Both the position numbers and the translations under genes were made by a program. This document shows positions 1 to 5,758 of a stretch of DNA of 5,919 nucleotides, one piece after another. The stretch is from Chloroflexota bacterium (lineage in GTDB: Bacteria; Chloroflexota; Anaerolineae; Anaerolineales; Villigracilaceae): assembly GCA_021823555.1 (NCBI GenBank), contig JAKANW010000211.1, forward strand, positions 1 through 5,919, written 5' to 3'. The notes under the pieces are model-generated. The model was not told where the DNA came from. It did no database searches and saw only the letters and a list, made by a program, of their open reading frames with translations. Positions within the stretch are counted from its first letter, which is position 1. Each line of letters begins with the position of its first letter.

Positions 1-193
1 TCTCCGAAAACTCGCCGATGCCGGTGTTCGTGCCGTACATGATCTCCTTGTTGGCGAGTTTCTCCTCCAGCATGGCGCGGCAAACCTTGATCCGCTCCAG
101 GGCTTCGGGGGCCAGCTCCGCTTTTTCGTTGAAGCGGGCAATGGCAACGATTTTTTCGATGGTCAGGGATGAACCGTCGAGGATAATGGTCAT
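1..193 (-). CDS. Aromatic amino acid lyase, histidine ammonia-lyase-like (N-terminal 64 codons, runs off left edge)
   Basis: The visible N-terminus begins MTIILDGSSLTIEKIVAIAR and reaches the motif Y-G-T-N-T-G-I-G at residues 53-60. This matches the conserved Y-G-x-N-T-G-F-G motif of the HAL/PAL/TAL family, whose tyrosine (Tyr53 in bacterial HAL) is catalytic; here it also falls at residue 53, which supports the start. Family enzymes remove ammonia from histidine, phenylalanine or tyrosine in the cytoplasm using an MIO cofactor made from an Ala-Ser-Gly triplet. That triplet lies beyond the window, so integrity and substrate cannot be judged. Residues that separate HAL from PAL/TAL or aminomutases are also not visible, so no gene symbol is given, although hutH would be the usual name if histidine is the substrate. 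An AGGAGA Shine-Dalgarno lies 7 nt before the ATG. The gene diverges from the amylase and has its own predicted promoter. Confidence 0.85.
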   Translation of the reverse strand, partial: MTIILDGSSLTIEKIVAIARFNEKAELAPEALERIKVCRAMLEEKLANKEIMYGTNTGIGEFSE

Positions 194-200
194 GGGCAAT

Positions 201-206
201 TCTCCT
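201..206 (-). promoter_or_regulatory. Ribosome binding site of the lyase gene
   Basis: The minus strand reads AGGAGA here, 7 nt before the ATG at 193-191. It fixes the start that places the motif tyrosine at residue 53. Confidence 0.8.
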
Positions 207-248
207 GTGTGGGATTTGCTTTATTGTACCCCTCGTAAAACAAAATGC

Positions 249-283
249 CCGCCGCCAGGATGAGGGGGGCACCCTGGCGACGG
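249..283 (-). promoter_or_regulatory. Leader stem-loop before the lyase gene, possible attenuator
   Basis: Positions 253-259 (CGCCAGG) pair with 273-279 (CCTGGCG). After one C/A mismatch (252/280) the stem extends by three pairs (249-251 with 281-283), giving 10 pairs and a 13-nt loop. On the minus strand the hairpin is followed, after GCA, by TTTTGTTTT (245-237), as in an intrinsic terminator. The predicted lyase promoter would start RNA near 285, so the stem would form at the extreme 5' end of a leader of about 90 nt. It may stabilise the RNA, act as an attenuator, or be a terminator for stray transcription from the right. No alternative antiterminator fold or ligand-binding core was recognised. 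Confidence 0.45.
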
Positions 284-291
284 ACAGGCAT

Positions 292-320
292 ATTTTACAC
301 GATACTTTACAGAATTCCAA
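292..320 (-). promoter_or_regulatory. Predicted sigma70-type promoter of the lyase gene
   Basis: The minus strand carries TTGGAA (320-315) as -35 and TAAAAT (297-292) as -10, separated by exactly 17 nt. They match the consensus at 4/6 and 5/6 positions. Transcription would begin near 285, leaving a leader of about 90 nt that contains the 249-283 stem-loop. Confidence 0.55.
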
Positions 321-357
321 GCCTTTGCAACTGGTAATCGAGGAATCAAGGCAATGA

Positions 358-386
358 TTGACTCGCGTTTTCGCTTATGCTAATAT
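358..386 (+). promoter_or_regulatory. Predicted sigma70-type promoter of the amylase gene
   Basis: TTGACT (358-363) and TAATAT (381-386) are separated by 17 nt, and the TGC at 378-380 supplies an extended -10. Both hexamers match 5/6 consensus positions. The start site would be near 393, giving a 5' untranslated region of about 74 nt. This is the best promoter-like sequence in the window and implies strong basal transcription unless it is repressed. A perfect 10-bp palindrome at 409-418 lies just downstream and is a possible but unproven operator. Confidence 0.75.
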
Positions 387-452
387 GATAACAATGTTGA
401 AGTTCCCAGATCGCGATCAAGACCGACTACATGTAAATCAATCACATCTGTC

Positions 453-458
453 GAGGAG
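453..458 (+). promoter_or_regulatory. Ribosome binding site of the amylase gene
   Basis: GAGGAG lies 8 nt before the ATG at 467. It supports that start over later in-frame methionines, as does the complete signal peptide that follows. Confidence 0.8.
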
Positions 459-466
459 ATGCATCC

Positions 467-3400
467 ATGGATATACAAAAGTCTCGAAAGCTGGTTTCTG
501 CAATTGGGATTCTGATCCTGCTGATCAGCTCTTTTGTGAGCTTGAAACCAACAATGGTGGCCAGCGCCGATACACCCAATCCTGGGAATGTCACCGTCGC
601 CGGTTCATTCCAGGGCGCATTGGGCTGTCCCGGTGACTGGCAACCGGATTGCGCTGCCACTCATCTGGCCTATGACAGTAACGATGATGTATGGCAGGGA
701 ACATTCAGCATCCTGGCCGGGGGTTGGGAATACAAGGCCGCTCTCAACGATAGCTGGGCAGAAAACTATGGCGCCAATGCTCAGCCAGGCGGGGCAAATA
801 TCGCCCTCTCGCTAGGGGCGGAGACAAGCGTCAAGTTCTACTACGATCATAAAACCCATTGGGTGACCGACAATCAGAACTCGATCATCGCAACCGCGCC
901 TGGCAGCTTCCAGGGCGAGATCGGGTGCTCGGGTGATTGGGATCCCGGTTGCCTGCGTTCCTGGCTCGAGGATCCGGACGGCGATGGCACCTATACCTTT
1001 ACCACCACTGCCATTCCGGCAGGGAGCTATGAAGCGAAGGTTGCCATCAACGAAAGCTGGGATGTAAATTATGGCGCCAATGGCGTCCAAAACGGCCCCA
1101 ACGTCCCCTTCACCGTTTCTATCGGTTATTCGCCTGTCACCTTCTCATACGAAACATCTACCCATCTCCTGACCATCGCTACCACCACACATGCCCACGA
1201 CAACAATGTCGAATGGGATGGATTGCGCCACGACTCGCGCAATACACTTTACCGCACGCCGGGCGGCGCAGTCCCCGCTGGCACGCCGGTCACCATCCGC
1301 TTCCGCACCTTCCACAACGATGTCACCAATGTCAAGATGCGGCTTTACGATATCAACGCGGGCGCACAGCAAATCCTGAACATGGCGCTGGCGGCCAGCG
1401 ATATATCCTGCTACCAGGCTGGATTGGAAAACGATAGTTGCGATTTCTGGTCGGTCACACTGCCAAACGATACACCGAACAACTTGTGGTATCGTTTCAT
1501 TGTTACGGATGGCGCCAAGACGGTTTATTACGCGGACAACACAGGCGCGCTGGATGGCGGGCTTGGCAGCCCAAGTGATAATGTGATTGACAACAGCTAC
1601 GCACTGATGGCCTATGACCCGTCTTTCGCCGCGCCGGACTGGGTGCGCAGTGCTGTCATCTATCAGATCTTCCCGGACCGGTTCCGCAATGGGCGCGCCA
1701 ACAACGATCCCAAGACCGGTGATCCGCGCTACAACGACCCGGTGCTGGCATTGCCCTGGGGTACCCTGCCCGAAGGTTACTGTCATAACTATGCAGGCGC
1801 AACGGCAACAAGTTGTCCCTGGCGCTTCGATCCTACGCAGACAGGTCTTGAGTCCCCACGCGGGCGCGACTATATGGGCGGCGACCTGAAAGGTGTGGAT
1901 CAGAACCTGGATTACCTCCAGTCGCTGGGCGTCAACACCATCTACTTCAACCCAATCTTCGACTCGGCTTCCAACCACGGTTACGACACCCAGGATTATT
2001 TCAAGATTGACCCGTATTTCGGTACCCAGAAGGATTGGGAAAACCTGGTCAAACATGCCAACCAACGCGGCATGCGCATCATCCTGGACGGGGTCTTCAA
2101 TCACATGTCGTCAGACAGCCCCTTCTTCGACCGCTATCACCACTACACAACCGAGGGCGCCTGTGAATCCACCCAATCGCCGTACCGGAACTGGTTCACC
2201 TTCCATGATGTTGCGCAAGGGACCGGCGCCTGCGTAGACAGCCAGGGGCATCCCAACTCAGCCACGTACGATGGCTGGTTCGGATTTGACAGTATTCCGG
2301 TTCTGAACAAGAGCAACCCGCAAGTGGAATCCTACTTTGTGACCGGACCCAACAGCGTCTCGACGTACTGGCTCGGGCAAGGTGCAAGCGGCTGGCGGCT
2401 GGATGTGATGGGCGACAGCTCCTTCCCGGCGAATTATTGGCCGGACTTCCGCCAGGTGGTGAAGACCGATGACCCCAACGCCATCATCATCGGCGAGCTG
2501 TGGCAAAAAGACAGTACTTTACTGCGTTTCCTGCGCGGAGACCGGGCGGATACAACCATGGATTATCGCTTGCGTGATGCGGTGGTCGGACTCCTGGCCC
2601 CCCAGAATTTTGACCCCAAGGGCTTTGCCGATAGCGGGCATCCGTTATTGCCATCGGAATTCGCCGCGCGCATTGCTTCCATTCGCGAAGACTACCCGGA
2701 TGCCGCTTTCTACAGCCTGATGAACCTGGTGGATAGTCATGACACTGCGCGTATCCTCTGGACGCTGACTCCCGGCTCCGATACAGCGGCAGACAAGGAG
2801 CAGAACGCTGCAAATCTTGCAGATGGAAAGCAGCGCCAGATGATCGCCTCCCTGATCCAGTTCACCATGCCCGGTGCGCCGACCATCTACTACGGCGACG
2901 AGGTGGGCGTGACCGGGAATGATGATCCCGACACCCGCCGCACTTACCCGTGGGCTGATAAAGGCGGCAATCCCGATACTGCTTTGTACAACCATTACCA
3001 AACGCTCGCAACCCTGCGCGGGCAAAACACTGTCCTTGTCAATGGCAACCTGCAAATGTTGCTTGCCGATGACGGAGCAGGCGTTGTAGCTTATGGTCGC
3101 AAGATGAACAGTCAGGCCGCGATTGTGGTGATCAACACCGGCGCTCAAACGCGCACAGTTGATGTTCCCGTTGCCGGCTACCTGCCAGATGGCGTTAGCT
3201 TCTCCTCGCTTTATGGTGTAGGCAACACCGGAGCAGTGAATGTTCAGGTTACTTCCGGGATGATCGAGGTGAGCCTCAATCCGGAAAGCGCCTGGATCCT
3301 CGCGACCGGATCATCTATCGATCTGCAACCGCCTGACGCTCCCTCCGGCTTGCAGGTTACCAATGAGGGCAACAATCAACTTGATCTGGCTTGGAACACT

Positions 3401-4657
3401 GTCAGTGGCGCAGCAGGTTATAACCTGTATCGCAGCCCATTAAGCGGCGGCGGCTGGGATAAAGTAAATTCATCGCTTCTGACCAATACAAACTACACCG
3501 ACATGGGCCTGCGCAACGGGCAGGTTTATTACTATGTTGTCACCGCCCTGGACAGCGCTGGCAACGAAAGTACCTATTCCAACGAAACCAGCGGTGAACC
3601 ACACTACTCAATCGGCTGGGCAAACCTGCAATGGCCGCCAAGTATGACGCATACGATCAGCGCCAGCACGCGCACCGATAACGCCTATGGCCAGGTCTGG
3701 ATCGACAGCGTCACCAATCAGCCTGGCGCGACGCCCGGGCTGGTAGCCCAACTGGGTTTTGGGCCTGAGGGAAGCAATCCGGCGGGCAATCCCGACTGGG
3801 TTTGGACCAATGCTCAATTCAATGTGGACGCCGGCAACAACGATGAGTTCGTAGCCAGCATGTTGCCTGAAGCGGTCGGAGCCTACGATTATCTCTATCG
3901 CTACACCACCACAGGCGGACGCGACTGGCTTTACGCCGATCAGAATGGGCCCATCCCGGCTGGCAATCTGCCGCCCAACCCTGGAAAACTGAGTGTCGTC
4001 TCAAGCGGTGACATCGTTCCACCCGCCGCTCCAACCAATCTACATGCCGTCTCTGCCTCTCCCTCGGCTATCGCCCTGGCCTGGGATGCTGTCACCGGCG
4101 ACCCTTCCCTCTACGGTTATGAGGTATTGCGCAGCGACACGAGCGGCGGTCCCTACACCCAAATCGTCCGCGTCACCGATGCCAGTTACACGGACACCGA
4201 TGTGGTCGAGGGTGGCGTTTACTACTACGTTGTCCGCGCCCTGGATGATTCGTTCAATCGTTCGGGAAACTCCAACGAAGTCTCCGCAACCGCGCAGGTG
4301 CGTACGGTCAATGTGACATTCAACGTCACCGTCCCGGCTACGACAGATGCCACCGGACGCTCGGTATATATTGCCGGTTTCCTTGATCGCCTGGATGGCA
4401 ACCTGCCTCAATGGGATCCGGGTGGTGTGGTGTTGACTCACGTGGATGCCACACACTGGACCATCACACTGACCGGAAAGGAAAACACCTACATTGAGTA
4501 TAAATACACACTCGGAGACTGGGAGCATGTAGAGAAGAATGCCTCTTGCGGCGAGATAGCCAACCGCACGTTGACACTTAGTTATGGCACAGACGGCACA
4601 CAAATTGTCAACGATGTGGTTCCGAACTGGCGAAACGTTCTGCCGTGCGGGAATTAA
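467..4657 (+). CDS. Secreted multidomain amylopullulanase/neopullulanase-type GH13 enzyme
   Basis: This is an extracellular alpha-glucan hydrolase, likely acting on starch, pullulan or glycogen. Order of parts by residue: signal peptide 1-34 (basic K5-K8, hydrophobic 9-26, probable cleavage after A-S-A34); X25 modules about 38-140 and 141-241; CBM34-like domain about 242-390; GH13 barrel and C-domain about 391-947; FnIII 954-1045; an unnamed module about 1046-1182; FnIII 1184-1276; CBM20 starch-binding domain 1279-1396, with probable binding tryptophans W1316 and W1352.
The GH13 regions are intact: D541-G-V-F-N-H546 (region I), R644-L-D646 nucleophile (II), acid/base E677 in G-E-L-W (III), S-H-D759 (IV), and I610-P-V-L-N614 (V). 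The last resembles the M-P-K-L-N of neopullulanases.
The architecture resembles Thermoanaerobacter-type amylopullulanases but shows no SLH repeats, sortase motif or C-terminal membrane anchor, so I infer release into the medium. Twelve cysteines fall in six local pairs. The gene appears monocistronic. Domain calls are firm; exact bond specificity (alpha-1,4, alpha-1,6 or both) is inferred. Confidence 0.95.
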   Translation: MDIQKSRKLVSAIGILILLISSFVSLKPTMVASADTPNPGNVTVAGSFQGALGCPGDWQPDCAATHLAYDSNDDVWQGTFSILAGGWEYKAALNDSWAENYGANAQPGGANIALSLGAETSVKFYYDHKTHWVTDNQNSIIATAPGSFQGEIGCSGDWDPGCLRSWLEDPDGDGTYTFTTTAIPAGSYEAKVAINESWDVNYGANGVQNGPNVPFTVSIGYSPVTFSYETSTHLLTIATTTHAHDNNVEWDGLRHDSRNTLYRTPGGAVPAGTPVTIRFRTFHNDVTNVKMRLYDINAGAQQILNMALAASDISCYQAGLENDSCDFWSVTLPNDTPNNLWYRFIVTDGAKTVYYADNTGALDGGLGSPSDNVIDNSYALMAYDPSFAAPDWVRSAVIYQIFPDRFRNGRANNDPKTGDPRYNDPVLALPWGTLPEGYCHNYAGATATSCPWRFDPTQTGLESPRGRDYMGGDLKGVDQNLDYLQSLGVNTIYFNPIFDSASNHGYDTQDYFKIDPYFGTQKDWENLVKHANQRGMRIILDGVFNHMSSDSPFFDRYHHYTTEGACESTQSPYRNWFTFHDVAQGTGACVDSQGHPNSATYDGWFGFDSIPVLNKSNPQVESYFVTGPNSVSTYWLGQGASGWRLDVMGDSSFPANYWPDFRQVVKTDDPNAIIIGELWQKDSTLLRFLRGDRADTTMDYRLRDAVVGLLAPQNFDPKGFADSGHPLLPSEFAARIASIREDYPDAAFYSLMNLVDSHDTARILWTLTPGSDTAADKEQNAANLADGKQRQMIASLIQFTMPGAPTIYYGDEVGVTGNDDPDTRRTYPWADKGGNPDTALYNHYQTLATLRGQNTVLVNGNLQMLLADDGAGVVAYGRKMNSQAAIVVINTGAQTRTVDVPVAGYLPDGVSFSSLYGVGNTGAVNVQVTSGMIEVSLNPESAWILATGSSIDLQPPDAPSGLQVTNEGNNQLDLAWNTVSGAAGYNLYRSPLSGGGWDKVNSSLLTNTNYTDMGLRNGQVYYYVVTALDSAGNESTYSNETSGEPHYSIGWANLQWPPSMTHTISASTRTDNAYGQVWIDSVTNQPGATPGLVAQLGFGPEGSNPAGNPDWVWTNAQFNVDAGNNDEFVASMLPEAVGAYDYLYRYTTTGGRDWLYADQNGPIPAGNLPPNPGKLSVVSSGDIVPPAAPTNLHAVSASPSAIALAWDAVTGDPSLYGYEVLRSDTSGGPYTQIVRVTDASYTDTDVVEGGVYYYVVRALDDSFNRSGNSNEVSATAQVRTVNVTFNVTVPATTDATGRSVYIAGFLDRLDGNLPQWDPGGVVLTHVDATHWTITLTGKENTYIEYKYTLGDWEHVEKNASCGEIANRTLTLSYGTDGTQIVNDVVPNWRNVLPCGN
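578..1189 (+). repeat. Two tandem X25 modules inside the amylase gene
   Basis: Residues 38-140 and 141-241 are homologous. Each has G-S-F-Q-G, then G-C-x-G-D-W-x-P-x-C, then N-(D/E)-S-W-x-x-N-Y-G-A-N. The two cysteine pairs, C54/C62 and C154/C162, are exactly 100 residues apart, which gives the repeat period. The motif set fits the X25 module known from Bacillus acidopullulyticus-type pullulanases. The repeats differ clearly in sequence, so the duplication is old. Confidence 0.85.
3326..4294 (+). repeat. Two FnIII repeats flanking an unnamed module in the amylase gene
   Basis: Residues 954-1045 and 1184-1276 are both fibronectin type III domains. They share P-P-x-A-P at the start, L-A-W early, and a Y-T-D ... 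V-Y-Y-Y-V-V-x-A-L-D ... S-N-E end. Between them, residues about 1046-1182 form another beta-rich module with I-G-W-A-N-L-Q-W-P-P-S near its start and Y-G-Q-V-W soon after. I recall similar modules in other large bacterial amylopullulanases but cannot name a family. Confidence 0.75.
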
Positions 4658-4687
4658 AAACCCTGTCCGTTCCCGCATGAAGATTTC

Positions 4688-4733
4688 AAGCTGGAAGCTG
4701 TTCGCACCTCACGCAGCTTCCAGCTTTGTTTTT
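4688..4733 (+). terminator. Intrinsic terminator of the amylase gene
   Basis: Positions 4688-4700 (AAGCTGGAAGCTG) pair perfectly with 4714-4726 over 13 bp, with a 13-nt loop. The right arm is followed by TGTTTTT (4727-4733). It starts 30 nt after the stop codon and fits rho-independent termination on the plus strand. Confidence 0.9.
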
Positions 4734-4782
4734 GAGAGAATATCCAATGGAATTTTTTATAGTTATCTCATTCTGGAAAATG

Positions 4783-4815
4783 AATCAAAACTCCGGCGGG
4801 AAGCGTCACCGGAGT
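4783..4815 (-). terminator. Probable terminator of the c-di-AMP receptor operon
   Basis: The minus strand has a 7-bp perfect stem, ACTCCGG (4815-4809) with CCGGAGT (4796-4790), and a 12-nt loop. It is followed by TTTGATT, a short T-rich tail. It lies 37 nt past the stop of the last receptor gene. The T tract is weak, so termination may be partial; the plus strand has no T run after this stem. Confidence 0.55.
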
Positions 4816-4852
4816 CGTTCATCAAGTGGGTCCTTTGAAAAGCGTTTTGAAA

Positions 4853-5116
4853 CTAAATCTGTTCGAACTTTTGAACCGGCACGACAAACAACGTGGCGCG
4901 CTTTTCATCGGAGGCCGAAGATGGCAAAGAGTCGCGAATGGTCTGGATGGCTGCATCTACCTGCATATCGTCCACGCCAAGCAGCATGGTGACGACGCCG
5001 CTGCGTAAAAAGCCGCCTGTGGATGCAACGCGCGTGACGCGAAAGCTATTCGCAGTCAATGCTTGCGTGAGGACATCTGCATCGTGGTCTTTGACAATAA
5101 CAATGATCATTTTCAT
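4853..5116 (-). CDS. Short DarA/PstA-like cyclic-di-AMP receptor paralogue (87 aa), last gene of the array
   Basis: This is a small cytoplasmic PII-like protein of the cyclic-di-AMP receptor family (DUF970; YaaQ/DarA/PstA), whose known members form trimers that bind c-di-AMP. The start MKMIIVIVKDHDAD matches the family MKLI opening, and F25-R-V-T-R-V-A-S-T-G-G-F-L-R38 matches the ligand-contact segment, with R26, T28, F36 and L37 at the family positions. The C-terminal strand is K-R-A-T-L-F-V-V-P then K-F-E-Q-I.
At 87 residues it is about 20 shorter than canonical DarA (around 109). The missing part is the B-loop and its G-G before A-T-V-F, replaced here by a short S-S-A-S-D-E-K stretch. The family asparagine at position 41 is valine. 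ATG is 2 nt after the stop of the preceding long paralogue, with the Shine-Dalgarno inside that gene. Family membership is firm; ligand binding without the B-loop is unproven. Confidence 0.9.
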   Translation of the reverse strand: MKMIIVIVKDHDADVLTQALTANSFRVTRVASTGGFLRSGVVTMLLGVDDMQVDAAIQTIRDSLPSSASDEKRATLFVVPVQKFEQI

Positions 5117-5118
5117 GG

Positions 5119-5457
5119 TTAAATCTCCTCATATCGTTCCACAGGCAGGGCAAAGACGGTCGCGCCGCCCACTGTCACCGGAACGGGCGCGGGCATGGGC
5201 ATGGATGAACCTTCCAGCGGCAGGGTCATATATTCGACGCGCTGGCAGCAGGCGCCTTCCAGGGCACTCAAGACGGCCTGTTCCTGCGACTCGGGCAGCC
5301 CGATCAAAAGCGTCGCATTCCGGCGACCCAGGAATCCGCCCGCGCTCGATAAGTACGTCACCGAGACGCCCAGCGCTTCCAAGGCGTTGGCAGCCACATC
5401 CAAATCCTGTTCCTGTATGATAGCTATGATCAATAGGTGAATGGGTAAATTGTCCAT
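5119..5457 (-). CDS. Long DarA/PstA-like cyclic-di-AMP receptor paralogue (112 aa)
   Basis: This PII-like protein belongs to the same DUF970 family and has near-canonical length. The core runs L8-L-I-I-A-I-I, then G40-G-F-L-G-R-R-N-A-T-L-L-I-G53. A B-loop with S-S-M-P-M-P-A-P-V-P-V-T-V leads into G-G-A-T-V-F-A-L-P-V, as in B. subtilis DarA, where a proline-rich loop precedes V-G-G-A-T-V-F.
The N-terminal ligand segment has diverged: family F-R-V-T-K becomes V31-S-V-T-Y35, so the arginine at canonical position 26 is serine (S32), and A-(S/T)-T-G-G becomes S-S-A-G-G. The N-terminus is about six residues longer than usual. The only good start is the ATG at 5457, with AGGAAG 5 nt upstream. It follows the upstream short paralogue after a 30-nt gap and is tightly coupled to the downstream one. 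It may bind c-di-AMP weakly, bind another ligand, or act only in a hetero-oligomer. Confidence 0.88.
   Translation of the reverse strand: MDNLPIHLLIIAIIQEQDLDVAANALEALGVSVTYLSSAGGFLGRRNATLLIGLPESQEQAVLSALEGACCQRVEYMTLPLEGSSMPMPAPVPVTVGGATVFALPVERYEEI
5125..5130 (-). promoter_or_regulatory. Ribosome binding site embedded in the end of the long paralogue
   Basis: GAGGAG, encoding the E-E of the terminal Y-E-E-I, lies 8 nt before the ATG of the downstream short gene. With a 2-nt gap between the genes, this points to translational coupling. Confidence 0.75.
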
Positions 5458-5462
5458 TGTTT

Positions 5463-5468
5463 CTTCCT
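5463..5468 (-). promoter_or_regulatory. Ribosome binding site of the long paralogue
   Basis: AGGAAG lies 5 nt before the ATG at 5457, inside the 30-nt gap after the upstream short gene. This is the only appreciable gap within the array. It has no convincing promoter or terminator, so the four genes are probably one operon. Confidence 0.6.
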
Positions 5469-5487
5469 AAATTTATTCCTGGATCCA

Positions 5488-5757
5488 TTACAGCTGTTCG
5501 AACCTGTCCATTTTCAAGACAAAAACAGTGGCGCGCTTAAGGCCGGGATCTATGGCCGGGGCGCTGCGTTCGCGCAGGATCTGTATGGCAAGGGGCACTC
5601 GATCCTCTTCTGCGCCGATCAGCAGGGTGGCGTTGTGTCGGCGGAGGAAACCTCCGGTGGAGGCTACGCGCGTGACGCGGAACCCGCTTTCTGTCAGCGT
5701 TTGAAGCGCAGGTCCTTCATCCGTGTTATGCAGGATCGCAACGATCAATTTCATCAT
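5488..5757 (-). CDS. Short DarA/PstA-like cyclic-di-AMP receptor paralogue (89 aa), second gene of the array
   Basis: This is the second short DUF970 protein. It begins MMKLIVAILHNTDEG and carries the same 14-residue segment, F-R-V-T-R-V-A-S-T-G-G-F-L-R, as the short gene at 4853-5116. Counting from the second methionine, R26, T28, F36, L37, N41 and G47 all sit at canonical DarA positions, so it keeps more of the N-terminal ligand site than its sister. It also lacks the B-loop: A-P-A-I-D-P-G-L leads directly into K-R-A-T-V-F-V-L and the end R-F-E-Q-L.
The reading frame is open back to an ATG at 5811, but that extension overlaps the upstream gene and is unlike the family. GAGGAA (5770-5765) favours the ATG at 5757 (7 nt) over 5754 (10 nt). 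The upstream stop is 1 nt before the chosen start. Confidence 0.88.
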   Translation of the reverse strand: MMKLIVAILHNTDEGPALQTLTESGFRVTRVASTGGFLRRHNATLLIGAEEDRVPLAIQILRERSAPAIDPGLKRATVFVLKMDRFEQL

Positions 5758-5758
5758 A

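Noticed and set aside
223..228. TACAAT on the minus strand as a second -10 for the lyase gene
   Set aside because: No acceptable -35 is found 16-18 nt upstream and it lies very close to the ribosome site. The 292-320 promoter is better.
432..446. TGTAA-N5-TCACA, a CRP-like half-site pair in the amylase leader
   Set aside because: The spacing is one base short of the CRP consensus, the left arm has a mismatch, and it lies well downstream of the predicted start site.
194..466. Possible small gene, tRNA or riboswitch in the divergent intergenic region
   Set aside because: No tRNA cloverleaf, known riboswitch core or ribosome-site-led ORF was seen. The content is explained by two promoters, leaders and one stem-loop.
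1145..2104. Open minus-strand frame of 319 codons inside the amylase gene
   Set aside because: It is antisense to the GH13 coding region, whose catalytic motifs are intact. The translation has no recognisable family and there is no ribosome site, so it is a codon-bias shadow.
4040..4678. Open minus-strand frame of 212 codons over the amylase C-terminus
   Set aside because: It is antisense to clear FnIII and CBM20 sequence and its product resembles nothing I know.
4893..5420. Open plus-strand frame of 175 codons across the receptor genes
   Set aside because: It runs antisense to two clear DUF970 genes, is rich in Arg, Ser and Pro as shadow frames are, and lacks family features.
5129..5488. 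Overlapping minus-strand frame of 119 codons on the long receptor gene
   Set aside because: It is the wrong frame of the 5119-5457 gene, which has the family motifs and a ribosome site.
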